A stretch of DNA of 64,000 bases, taken from NCBI GenBank assembly GCA_002794785.1, contig NBBA01000001.1:3286001-3350000 (forward strand), given 5' to 3'. Each line of letters begins with the position of its first letter. Position 1 is the first letter of the stretch. Made by a program: the position numbers and the translations under genes. Source of the stretch: Coniferiporia sulphurascens (taxonomy: Eukaryota > Basidiomycota > Agaricomycetes > Hymenochaetales > Hymenochaetaceae). Below the pieces are notes generated by a model that was not told where the DNA came from, searched no databases, and saw only the letters and a list, made by a program, of their open reading frames with translations. Below, in pieces: positions 11,630 to 23,046 of this stretch.

Positions 11630-13979
11630 ATTAGCGGGAAGCTGCGGGAAGCTGCGGAAGGGGGAATGAAGTCACTAGTGAGGGCGGCTGCCGGCTATTT
11701 ATGCCATTCCTTCGGAGGATTTTGTGAGATGTACAAGGAACTCGGGTACTGCCCAAGTGCGTAGTTGACGCGTTGCCTGATGCAATCGAGCAGAAGATGA
11801 CCCGCAAGGCTGGATGGTTGCTTTATTTGAGTACCCAGGGCATGGGTTACGAGGAAGCCAGGAACAAGCGTCTTCAGTTTTCCAACAGCAAGTGAAGCTA
11901 CCGATTGCGCCGCATAGCCACCACAGAAGGCAAGCTTTGACGGGGAAAGCACTTCGGAATTGCTGTCAGGGGCTTTATCGGCTCTGATAATTTTAAGTTA
12001 TCTGGGAAGAACCCGCATCCGGTAGATGTAGTGGATCAGAATAACACAGCTAGACAAAAAAGAGGTTAATACACGTTTACAAAAGTGAGACAAAAGGGGG
12101 ATCGAAGCGCAACAATTCGAGAAAATGGGAAAGCAATAGAAACCTACCAGTCTGTATATAGCCCTCGTCGTCATCACCAAAAGGGAAGAATCGTACGCTC
12201 ATAGCTCCCCGTTATTATTAATGATAGATAGGACGAGCTATACGACCCATGATGCCGCAAAACCTTGCGCTAGCGGGGCTTCCGAATATCAATATAGCGG
12301 TAGGACCATACTGCCGTATGAGCTGTGGGAGGCATAGCACAAGATGCTCTGTTCATCAGACGTCCCAGCGAACCATGAACAACTGCGGTCAGGGCGACGA
12401 TCCATGTGCAAAGGGAACAGAATTGCGCTTTGAGGTAGACCCGGTATTGACGCCTAGAGCCAGTGATATTGCAACCACACAGATAGAAGATCAGGATTTT
12501 CCTGGGAGCATCGTCGAGTAAAGTGGAGCGAGCCATCGTGGTATGTTTTCGGATAGTGAATTAGCCTCAAACCTGGGTCATCTTGGAAGGCAGTCCCGAT
12601 CTGCCAGTGGGTGAAGAGCGAACGTGTCGGCACAAGCATTGATCGGCTCTGCATCGGCTGGGAAGTAGTGTTTAACAGAAATCGGCTTGCTTGAACACCC
12701 CCTAGAGACGGAAGCGCTAGTAGGCAAGCAGAAAGTTCAAGATGCCATCGTGGAAAATTGTGTAGTACTAGTTTACAAGTACAGTGCAAGATAATGATGA
12801 TCGTGGTGCTGTGATTTGCATGCAACGATCACTGGCAAGCCGAGGACATTATGCCGTTAATATTGGCCGATTCTGATTTAGTGGATCAGTAGAAATATTC
12901 GTGTGATCTTTGCAGTCCGAGTCAAATCCACGTGATCGCTCTTCTGCTCCCGCTTGTCAGAGTCCGATTGATCTGCACTGCAAGCATTTGGTAAGTATGT
13001 ATTTTACGTCCCGATATGGTGGCCAGAATCCTCCTCCTTTGTATCAGCAGATGGCCTTGGGTACGAGCCAGGTCTTGTGAGATTTGGTTCGGTCCTCTTC
13101 GACGAGAGTATCGTTTCCTAAATTGGTTTTGGCCGAACACTTTTCGGTTAGGATTGGCACGTGAGTACTTCAGTATTTCCAATGTTCGCCCACCTCGAAA
13201 CGCCGATGTATATGTCTGATACGCTGGTCGGACATCCGTGAACATGGGGTGTGTCAGCCGACCCTGCGACCCGCTCTTGGCCTAAGTGCGGGCAAAGGCG
13301 ATCGACCTAAACCCGCCTCTATCGCCTGGTATAGCCACAGCGACACTAGTACTTATTGGTTGAGAGAACAAAAACTTTATTAGTTGGCCGGACTTATTAC
13401 GTTTCCTGTAAGTAGGCCCCACGATCCTGAAAAGGCAAGCACGCTTGCCGGGACCGGTGATGTCATGCATTTCGATCTCAATCATTGGCATCTCCGAGTG
13501 CGAGCAGCAGTACTCGCGCTGACTCTGGTAGAGACTGCAGAAAAAACCGCAGTGGCGGCGAGCAGCCTGATAGAATTGAGAAGCTTGGGCTAAAACTAGT
13601 CGGCCGGGAGAAGGGGCACTGGCACTGCGTTGGGCGGTGAGGAGCCGACGTTTGAGCCCCGGTAGGTGTGAGTTGCTTGTTGAGGCCAAGAGGCGTGCAA
13701 AACTGGACCAAACGCCCTTAAAGTAAGTCAGCCAGCCACTCGCCACCGTCTTGCTTCTCTCGCTCTCTTTCTTCCACCATCCGCTTCGCTCGTCTCGTCC
13801 CGTGTTCGTCGTATCAGCGTACAAGGTCTGTTCGCCGCCGCTCCGCCCTTGTCTTGCCGAGCTATACGGCCTTGTATACGTACTCATCGATATTCTTTTA
13901 TTTTCTCCGCATATATAATTCCCTTCCGCATTCCCTCACCCTTGCCACCCGCTCTTTCCTCCTCTCCACTACCACTATC
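11630..13979. other. 2.3-kb region without a supported gene
   Basis: No open frame in this stretch joins into a recognisable protein. The longest, about 200 codons on the minus strand (13282-13887), lies antisense to the 5' flank of the next gene, and its composition (Ser/Arg-rich, no motif) is that of chance translation. The left part must contain the protease promoter and the right part, pyrimidine-rich from about 13735, the DUF89 gene promoter and leader. The middle could hold a non-coding RNA or a decayed gene, but nothing specific supports either. Confidence 0.5.
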
Positions 13980-15989
13980 ATGGCTGACCGCAACGACTCC
14001 TACTTTCCTCCTACCCCCGAACCGTCTGACGACGGCGTCGAAATCTTCGCCAACAAGCAGCACCCCAAGTTCCCCGTCAAAAATATGACCACTGTCCAGC
14101 ATGGCAGTAACACCGCCGCGCGTGGCGTATCTCCCTTGCGCTCAGGCGCGCCCGCCAAGGTCACTCTCTCGCTCGGTCATCTTCCAAGCAAAAAGGAGGT
14201 CAAGGGTACATACCCAAGGACTCCCTCCAGGGTCAGTTGCTCTTTTTATTTATTTTTAACTCGTTGTATGCGCCGCGAATACTCTTCCCGCCTGTTTCTG
14301 ACCCTCGTCCCTTGTCTTAAGGTCGACCCCAATAACCCCCCCTGGCCTGCTTACCGTGGTTACCATGAGTACTCATTCGCCCATGCCACTATGGGTGTCC
14401 GCCTTCCAACTATCTTGGGCAAGGGCATGGACGACACCATCCGCACACTCAATGAACAATGGGACGAGGACAGAATGGTTGACCTCTGCAAATGTATTGA
14501 ACGTATGGAGGATTTGATGACCGATCTGACTGGAAAGGCAATTCTGAGGCCAATCATTGATGATGGCGAGGGCGATGTCGCACTCTGGAACAAAGAGATA
14601 GCTAAATACTTCCAAGGTGAATGCTTCTCGCGACTTGGGAACACTGGACGTGTTGTTTTAACAGTATCATCCCCTCATTAGGAAAGAACTTCATAAACGC
14701 GCCCTGGCTGTTCGCGGAGGCGTATAAATATCGCCGTCTGCATGAATGTTTCAGTGTTAGCAAGTATTGGAAGGATTACGACGTGTTCTTCAGACAGAAG
14801 GTCGGTAAATTTTTTTGACGTGGTCACGAAGTTGCTCATGCTCCTGTAGTGCGATACATTTTCTCGTTCTTCCCAAGCTGTTTTTGAGCTCTCCACGCGT
14901 TTCGTCGAGCCTTGGAAATATGCTGACACCATCGGTGACTTGGGGTCAGCTGAAAGTGTTCTGGAAGCAGAACGGTTAATGTTCCTCGAGCTGACGCAAG
15001 TCTGTCTTTGGGGCAACTCGACCGATTTGTCGCTTCTCATAAACATGACGGAGGAGGACATAAAGAAACTACAGTCGACTGGCGGCGATCACCTTGCCGC
15101 GACGGAAAAGAACATCCTTGGAAATCACCTTCCGGAACTTTGGGACTCCGTCAAAGAGCTCCGTAACAAGACGGGCGGCCGAGTAGACTTTGTTTTGGAC
15201 AATGCGGGCTTCGAATTGTATTGTGACTGTGTATTTGGTAAGAAGATTATATGCGCCTTCGTGTTCTATGTAAAGCTGACGCACTTTGCAGCGGATTATC
15301 TGATTCAGTCAGGCCTAGCCAAGCAAATTCACTTCCACGGGAAGCGATTTGCTTGGTTCGTTTCGGACGTCACCAAAAAGGACTGGGACTGGCTCCTGAA
15401 CACGATGGTGTACGGCGAACTTTTCAAAGATGTTAGCGAAGTCGACCGCGAATCCCTAAGGAAGATGGGCTTGCGCTGGAAGGTAAGCGGGAGTCCTTGA
15501 TGCCTAAATGCAGCTGACCGAGATCCCCCCCCTAGCAATACGAGAAAGAGGGGAAGTGGGTGTACGAGCAGCATCCTTTCTGGTGCACGGGCTACACCTT
15601 CTGGGACATGATCACAGAAGCACCGGATCTGTTCCTTCACCTCTCCCGTTCTGATCTCGTTTTCTTCAAGGGTGACTTGAATCATCGCAAGCTCACCTAT
15701 GATTGTGCCGCTCCAGCGTCGACACCTTTTGAAGAGGCTATCGGTTCTATGGCGAGCGCGCCAGGCGCACCGAAGGTATGCTCTCTTCGTACAATCAAGA
15801 GCGATGTTGTCGTCGGACTTGAGAGCAACGAGGTGGCGGAGAAGCTCGACAATGAGGAGCCCGGATGGAAGATAAGTGGCAAATATGTAAGTTAATTAGC
15901 CGTCTTGAAGGAAATTTGTTAACAAGTTCCTATAGGCGGTAGTCCTCCTGTCGAAAGGCCGTCCAGGGGAGAAGGTCCGCTTTGCATGA
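13980..15989 (+). CDS. ARMT1/DUF89-type damage-control phosphatase
   Basis: Member of DUF89 subfamily III (human ARMT1, yeast YMR027W), metal-dependent phosphatases that act on damaged sugar phosphates such as fructose-1-phosphate. The ATG at 13980 is preceded by a pyrimidine-rich leader. The N-terminal part contains NPPWPAYRGYHEYSFAHATM and a region rich in acidic residues. Motifs of the metal site follow: WGNSTDLS (near 15010), LDNAGFEL (near 15198) and RTIKSDVVVGL (near 15790). The conserved segment LHLSRSDLVFFKGDLNHRKL is also present. Six or so exons join in frame to a stop at 15987-15989. No key motif is missing. A methyltransferase activity once proposed for the human protein is less likely than the phosphatase role. 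Confidence 0.9.
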
Positions 15990-17498
15990 ACGAACGAAAA
16001 TATGTCGTTCGTGTTAGTGTGTTCTATCTTTTCTTTAACTCTCTCTAAGCGTCTCCCGCAAATTTTCCTCTGTATTATAATTCTAAATTCATCTGCTTAT
16101 TTTCTTAAAATCCTCGTTATGCCCGTCTTCACCACTTGTGCTCCACCCTCATGCATCCAATCTTTTAGCGGATCGGCAAGTATCGTCTTCAACGAAATCG
16201 CACGTAGAAGTATGTCATCGGACATGGATTTCATTTCGCAGTCTGTTTGTAATTCGTGTTCCGTATGACCAGAAGGATGAAATACACATTCGGCTTTCAA
16301 AGTGTCCGAGGGTTCTCGCGGTGTATGATCTTGCACGCGCCCACTTTCTGGGCGCTATCCCTTTATATAAACTATATAGGCTAGTAGGCTACTACATGCG
16401 CTGTGGAATTGCGGCGCGCGGGCTTTGCGGACAAGCTCGAACTCGAACCACGACACACCCCGGGCCATCGATCGATCGACCGGCAACTACTACCGCGAAC
16501 GGGTTCTCAGGCTCCATCTCATCGAGATCCGGGATGAAGACCTTTAATTCCCAAGTACAACGTACAACGTTGCCCGGCTCCAGATTGACGGTCATGGCGG
16601 ACGAGTGATATGGGGTGGTCCCCTGTTCTTGTCGTGGTCATGAGCTTGAGCAGCTGTCTGTATCGTCCTTCTGCTTTATCTTTAAGCACAGGCTCTATCT
16701 TTACCACATATGCATCTTCGAAGCCTATGGAACGCCTCTGACCCGACACATGCCCACGCGGGGTGCGCGGTCGCCGTCAGACGATGAATTGCGATTGCGA
16801 TATGAGGTCCTCAGGCAGAGGCGCTGTTCGCTGGACTCTATACGCCGAGTCGTCTCCTGTCTAGGGGGCTCCATCATCACGACTCCATTCCTAGGTCTCG
16901 CCTCGGCGCTTTCTTCCCATCCTTTATTCACAACGGTGCGTCGACTCGTCCTTCTGCAGTACCCACCGAGCAGCGCGCGAGATATGATGTTAATCTGTGG
17001 TTCCCTATTATACGAATTCACCGAGGCACATTAGCGGCCTCGCTGAACTATGAGATCGAGACCACTGGGTGATTGCTGATCACTCACGTAAAATGCTCTG
17101 TCTATCCCACTCCACCCCCGAGCTTCCCCTACTCCCCCTGTTCTATATATCAAATGCCCTATATAGATTGCAAGCTTGCTAACGCGATTCGTCCTATCTC
17201 CTGTTGCAGCGTTCACCGAACTGGCGAGTTCCGCGACCCATCTGTATCAGACACTATCGGGCACTGATCGTTATGCTCGTTTGTCCCTTGCTACAGTTAG
17301 ATTTATTGAGTTCATGTCCGACGGGAGTACAATGCTAAAGCATGATAACAGATTTACAATGCACAATACAATATGGTCGAGTTTTTTTTCCTTTCATAAC
17401 AGTCACCTTAAATAAAGGGCCACTGGTAGGCGGAAGCAATCTAAATCGGTGCATGCACTTCCCCACCTCATAAAAGATATGAAGGAAGTTCCCGAGCT
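15990..17498. other. 1.5-kb region without a confident gene
   Basis: Open frames of 60-155 codons overlap on both strands here: plus 16138-16608 and 16615-17034, minus 16392-16595 and 16725-17021. None shows a known domain or joins convincingly across introns. Two TATA-like clusters occur, near 16361-16380 (TATATAAACTATATAG) and near 17140-17168. A small unannotated gene is possible, but I cannot decide on a strand. The ends should hold the 3' untranslated regions of the two converging neighbours. Confidence 0.4.
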
Positions 17499-19363
17499 CT
17501 AATCGAGTGAATCCCCCCAGCTTCCGGGTATACGTGGGTCACTGCTGTTGTCACCTGAGCTTCCCCTTGAACCGCGATTCTGTCGACGGTCACGGGAAGG
17601 CAACGTCGAGGGCGGCGAAGCCGAACGTGGGCTTCTACTGCGGCCGAACGAGCTTCCAGTACGGCTATGGCCACCGAACAAGTTGCTAAAAAAGCCGCCA
17701 TGTGATCCCGAGCCTGTAGTAGATGTATTCATGGGAGCAGTCGAGCTTAAGGTAGTGTTTCCTGTTGTCGATGCTGTAGAACCTCCAGGCGCACTTCCTC
17801 TAGATCCAGGGCTACTACCGTTTCCGCTAGAGGAAGGGCGGGCATCCCGGTGTGGCCCAGGGTCCGTGTCCGTCGAGTGAGCGTTCGGCTGAGGAACGAG
17901 CGCAAACCTGAGCGGAGGTTTTTTTTTAAGCGAAAACATTGATGTACTGACAGACAAGCAAAACAAACTGGATCCTACTTACCGGCAAACCGGGCACGTG
18001 CCACTGCTCTTCAACCAAGGGATTATGCAGCCTTCGTGGAAAGGATGCTTGCACGGCAGCGTGACAACAACTTGCTCGTCGGGATCCTCCGCTTCGGCAT
18101 TGAATTGCTCTTTGCAGACTGCACAATCTTTCTCAAGCAAAGGATCTGAGGTGGGTGACGCATGCTCAGCCACCGTCTCAGCTCTATAACTTCGGATATC
18201 TTACTTCCTCTCTCTAAAACCTCTCTAGGCAATTTCTCAACGATTTCCTCGGTTGCAGGCACTGGACGTGTAGAGTTTGCACCCTCCATCATCTGCGTAA
18301 TTATCTGGTCAAGCGCTAAAATACGGGAGACGATAACTTGAATCAATCTGATTTTTTTTGTTCTGGGAAAATAGAACTATTTACCTTCTTGTGTGAAGAC
18401 ATAATCGCCCCAACGTCCTTGACCCGACCCGTGTTCATCCGTTCCCATGGGGCCGAAGACAGGCGACAAGCCACGAGCACCGGGGAGGCCACCGCCAAGC
18501 AAAGCCAGTAGATATTGAGCCATAAGATGGCCGGGGATACTCGGGTCTCGCGGTTCAGACCCATTAGACTCGTTACTAGCGCGTAGAAATCTGCAAATAA
18601 TGAATTAGTAATGTGATAGTGTTTCACGAGATCGACGGGCGCACTTGGATAGCCGTGGTGGTGGACCCGCTGGTGTCGATGCACGAGCATTTGTTTCGCT
18701 ATCTCTGCGGTTTGTCATGCTTGGACCGCCGAGAATGAACGTACGTCGGCTGTTCGGACTACCGAATTCGAACCGAAGCCCCATTCCTTGGGAGGGACTG
18801 TCGCTCTGATCGCGTGTGGGACTTGAGGCTGCCCGCCGGCCTGGCGAGTCAGCGCCGGGAGGTGAGTGATCGCGCAGGATTTCATGTAGGCTAGCTATTA
18901 GTTGGTAAATCACGCAGATTCAGAACCTTCCCCTCGGTCATCGGACGTGAAATATACCTAACATAGCGAGCGGCCCAAGGCCTTCACCTAGGTCGGCTTC
19001 TGGAGTGTGAAATTCACGAGGGTCGTCGTTCAGATTCTCAATCTACGGGGGTAATACGATTGGTAAAACAAGCATGGATTGACCACCGTGGATTTAGCAC
19101 TTGCCTTCTCGACAAAGGTTCCCCGACAGGAGGCGCAATGGGGGTCTGGCATCTAAGCATAAGAGGCACAGTAAGCAACCTGTATGCACTTCTCGATGCC
19201 GTAGGCCCGGAAACCCACCATTAACGGTCTCATCTCCGCATTACACTTGATTACATGCACAACGGGTCAGTCAGTCGGCTGGCAGGCTGTCGCTGAGGGG
19301 AGCGTGGATGATGGCAAGACTCACTTCGTGGCAATACCACATCGGCTCGCGAGGGGAGGACAT
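17499..19363 (-). CDS. RING-H2 E3 ubiquitin ligase, RNF115/RNF126-like
   Basis: Cytosolic ubiquitin ligase with an N-terminal zinc ribbon and a RING-H2 domain. The first exon (ATG at 19363) ends in MWYCHE. The second begins CNAEMRPLM and the third PDPHCASCRGTFVEKIE, so the CxxC...CxxC ribbon is spread over three exons. The middle is low complexity. The RING-H2 (18173-17979) reads CAVCKEQF, then LPCKHPFHEGCIIPWL and CPVC, with all eight zinc ligands present. The C-terminus (17900-17499) is a long Ser/Gly/Arg-rich tail. In the family the zinc ribbon binds ubiquitin or BAG6-like partners. The tail is longer than in animal homologues. Splice sites in the middle part (18350-18950) are less sure. 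Confidence 0.88.
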
Positions 19364-20187
19364 GGCGTTAGTGGACGTTGAGCCCGGGGTGGTGAAGGTG
19401 GTGGAGGGTCAAGGACTGTGAAATGGCGGAACTGCTCCGCGTTCGCGTCACGGATGATTGATGACGCCAGGCGGCTTACCAGCCTTGAGATTTGTACCTC
19501 GTCTGCTGCGATCGTTAGTTGATGCTCAAAGTGTCTGCCCTTATTATCAACGGCGACGAAGGCGGCGGCGGCCACATCGCACACATTCTAGATGGTGCTT
19601 TAATTATTAATAATTGTCGTTTGCTCGGTCTGCCGCCCCCGCTAGAGAGATTACCTATTTACTTTTTACACACGGACCGGCCTCGAGGCAGGAACGCATT
19701 AGCCTCATGGCCCCTCTTTCTTTCCCCGAAGCACTGTATATCTAGTCAACGGGCAGGTGGACAGTGTCTACTCTTCTCGGACGGTGCTCGTAGTGAAGCA
19801 GCAATACGAGGTGCACGCCTACTTACTCACGCCTTTTGAAACGTAGACTTGCCGCACCGCCGTATGCAGGCGATTGCTGCTTCCCTCACTTTGATTCCGT
19901 CCACTCTGAACGCTTCTCCCCTCAATGTGCGTAAGGATCTTCCATGTCGAATTTTTCCTGCATTTTCTTACTACCCGATGCGAAATCAGTGTAGGCAACT
20001 TTGGGTCCTTGGCCAATCGCCGGCTGCCGAGGACTTACTCATCTGATCCGACTCAGGGTTAGCGGTTACACTTCCGGCTTTTCACCTAACGTGTACGCTG
20101 CTATAAAGTTTTCGCCTCTCACCATCTCCGCACCTCTACTACTACCCCTCCCTCTCCTCCGCCCCTCTCCCGCATAGTCCTCTCGAG
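19364..20187. promoter_or_regulatory. divergent promoter region, RING E3 / small conserved protein
   Basis: An 824-base region between two start codons that face away from each other. A GGTGG-rich segment lies next to the E3 start (about 19380-19410). No coding frame is convincing. The right half holds a TATA-like box and a CT-rich leader for the gene at 20188. Confidence 0.5.
20101..20108 (+). promoter_or_regulatory. TATA-like box
   Basis: CTATAAAG lies 80 bases upstream of the ATG at 20188 and is followed by a pyrimidine-rich leader (about 20110-20180). Position and sequence suit a fungal core promoter. No experimental support. Confidence 0.45.
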
Positions 20188-20877
20188 ATGCCTGCCGAAA
20201 TCAAGTTCACCAAGTTCGGTATTCCATACGTCGTCGAGTTCGCGAACATATCCATTCGATCCAAGAAAGGCGAAAAGGCAGCGAAGGCGGCTAAGGAGGA
20301 GAAGGAAAAAGCAAAAAAGCCCAAGCTCCCTCCTCCCCCTGTGCGCTGCCCAACTTGCGGCCATCTTCCCAATCATCCACCTCGCCCGACCGAGGAGGTC
20401 GCCAAGAAACACACCAAGGCCCCTCGTCCAGGGGGGCTCTATATCCGATTCGAGTCAAGTCCTGGTACGGCCACAGCCAAGATATCCTCTCGCCGACTTG
20501 CAAAGTTGCGGTCTGCGATTGAGGAGGCTGTGACGAATGCGGGCATGCTCAAGCCCTCTCCTGAGGAGACGGGCAATCAGGCAGATATGCAAACCCTGGA
20601 TGGGTCCGATACCCTGCGGGCTTCGGATACGTCGAAGAAGGCTCTGTTTAAAGGCACGTATGGTCAGGTCAAGCAGGCTCTTAAAGAGGCTGGCCTGGTA
20701 GCTACACCTTGTTCGGAGACCGGCTTTGAATTTGGTGAGTAAGGGGCGGGTTCCTGTCGCTCACGTGCTGACTTTTATCGATGACCAGCGACACGATTAG
20801 GTGCCCTCTTCGTAGTCAATTCGAACGCAGCTGAGGGCGATGGGTTGGAGCTAACTAAGCTCACCCTCTGGGGCTGA
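20188..20877 (+). CDS. conserved hypothetical protein with a CxxC motif
   Basis: About 210 residues in two exons. The single intron follows GFEF, and the second exon ends with LTKLTLWG and a TGA at 20875-20877. The N-terminus MPAEIKFTKFGIPYVVEF is followed by a Lys/Ala/Glu-rich helix, then CPTCGHLP, which could be half of a zinc site or simply a turn. The C-terminal half looks globular. It resembles lineage-specific hypothetical proteins of mushrooms. I recognise no function. A TATA-like box and CT-rich leader upstream, and normal codon use, make it a real gene. Confidence 0.75.
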
Positions 20878-21486
20878 ATGTGCTCATGTTCCTCTTCTGT
20901 CTCATCACCACTCCTGCATACTGCATGCTTCCGGTTTGGTTATACCAAACTAAATCTGAGGCTTGTGCATATTTTATTGCTTTGTTCGTCGATGACTTCT
21001 CTATTATTCTTCCGGGCACCAGATCGATCTCGTCGTTATACTTATACCCATGTTTCTAACAGTAGGCGACTGACGTCGCTGTTCCTTTGTTGCATTCGCA
21101 CACGCCACTCGTTAATTAGTTGGAGTAAATATCCTCTCATCTTTCGCCCCATCTATCTCCGTAGACTTTACTAGACACGTTCCGAGGATGTAATGTTTTG
21201 TACTTTTAGTATGCATTGTATGTGCACCAGGCATATGTGCATTTATGAAATTTACGATTGTTTTTCAAATGAAAGAACGAGGAGACGCGACATTGCGGAC
21301 TAGGCACGTGGCCGCGAATCTAGCGAATCTACCGCACGTATTGTTACGATGATACTATAGAATCTATAGATAAGGTATATTATCCTCGGAAGGTGACCGT
21401 CATTTGGTAAGTTTAGGATAAAGTTGGTATCATGATCGGTGGCCATTCACCAAAGGCACTTCAATTCCCCACAGAGGTACCCGGCG
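20878..21486. other. intergenic region between tandem genes
   Basis: 609 bases between two plus-strand genes. The first part is T-rich and is likely the 3' untranslated region. AT-rich sequence with short TATA-like stretches around 21350-21385 may belong to the promoter of the oxidase. No gene seen. Confidence 0.5.
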
Positions 21487-22912
21487 ATGTCCTCAGACGG
21501 AAAGCAACAAACGATCATCGTACTGGGAGCTGGTGTTATAGGGCTAACCGTTGCTCATGTGCTATCCGGGACCGCCGCTGAGCTGGCGAACAAAGTCGTT
21601 GTAGTCGCCCGTGAAATGCCTGAGCACCTCTTCTCACAGGGCTGGTCCAGCCCATGGGCCGGCGCAAACTGGTCACCCATGGGTGTCTTCGACGAGAGAC
21701 GACATAAATGGGAGCGAATTACCTTGTGAGACAAACGCGCTCTAGAATAATGCAGCAGCTGACTCCATACTGCCAGTAATAAATTGTGGTCGATGATTCC
21801 CACTGGACTGGTCATGGTACGACCCCAAACAAAGAGCAAGCCTTCATTATAGGCTTAAAGTTAAATCAAAGGAACTCCCATCCCGATTTTATTACGAGAA
21901 CATAGAGGCGTATTCTGCTGACCCTTGGTGGAAGGATATCGTTCGAGACGTACGTACAAAATCACGAGATGCCATGAGAAGTATGAATTTAACGAGCATA
22001 TGGATCCAAAGTTCCGCGTCATAGCGGAAAGTGAGATTCCCCCCGGTTTCGTAGCAGGGGTGGCTTTCACAACGGTCTCAGTCAAACCGGCAACATATTT
22101 GAACTGGATGAAGGATCAGTTGACAGAACGAGGAGTGGAATTCGTGCACCGCAATGTCGGCAGTATCGAAGAGGCAGCCGCACTCGGTGGCGAAGACTGT
22201 GTAGTCATTAATGCAACAGGCCTGGGTCATTGCGATCCATTCCAACATCTTTTATTTTTTTGCTGACCGGCCTATCTAGGATCTAGATCTCTGTTTGGCG
22301 TTGAAGACAAAGATGTGTATCCAATCCGTGGCCAGACGATAATCGTCAATGCCCCTCACGTTAAAGAGTTTCTGGTCGGCTCCGCATGTAAGTGTATGCT
22401 TTTGCGTGAAGATTCGAGTCGGAGGCATATGGAGCTGAGGAGTGTCACAGATAGCAAGAATCTTGCCGATGAAGCAACATACATAATTCCTCGCCCAGAT
22501 GGGACCTGTATCCTCGGCGGGACCTTTCAACAAGATAACTACGATCTCACAGTTAATCTCGATGTCGCACGACGTCTCTATGAACGATGCACCATCCTCG
22601 AGCAGGGCCTTCTTCTTTCACAGGGAACGACAATCTTGAGCCACAACGTCGGCCTACGTCCCTCAAGAAAGGGTGGTCCTCGGGTCGAGCTAGAGAGCGT
22701 GCAGCTGCCCTTAACAAGTCCCCTCGTACCTCGATATGTGGAGGAAAGACCACAAAGGGAGTTGAAGGTGATACACGCGTACGGCCTTGGGTAGGTGTAC
22801 GCCAGCATGCGCATACCTAATTGTTAACTTCGTTCAAATCTTCAGACCTGCAGGTTACCAAGAGTCCTGGGGCGTTGCGGAAGAAGTAGCAAACATCCTC
22901 TCCAGAATTTAG
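21487..22912 (+). CDS. D-amino-acid oxidase (FAD flavoprotein)
   Basis: Oxidises D-amino acids to imino acids, giving hydrogen peroxide and ammonia, usually in peroxisomes. The ATG at 21487 (residue 17 of a longer in-frame reading) starts just before the Rossmann motif VLGAGVIGLTVAHVLSG. Family segments follow: SPWAGANWSPMG, KLWSMIPTGLVM, LPSRFYYENIEAY, CVVINATGLGSRSL, YPIRGQTIIVNAP, and near the end HAYGLGPAGYQESWG, the FAD-contacting segment. The last residues are SRI, which resemble a weak peroxisomal targeting signal of the SKL type. About six exons. An acceptor at CAAAG before ELPSRF gives the best reading in the early part. All expected segments are present. It converges with the U1A-like gene. 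Confidence 0.9.
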
Positions 22913-23046
22913 AGGTGTATAATCATATAAGCGAGCAAATGGATAGAAAGTTTGTTGCAAAGTGACAGTGTCGCTAATGTTGAACGATATAAAGTACACG
23001 TACACGAAAATCAGAACAAATTGACACAAAACGAAAGGAGCAAGGC

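Noticed and set aside
13282..13887. 201-codon open frame on the minus strand
   Set aside because: No motif, low-complexity Ser/Arg-rich composition, and it lies across the 5' leader of the DUF89 gene on the other strand.
16430..16480. Possible tRNA-like segment (TCGAACTCGAACC) and GATCGATCGA run
   Set aside because: No acceptor stem or anticodon arm can be formed around it.
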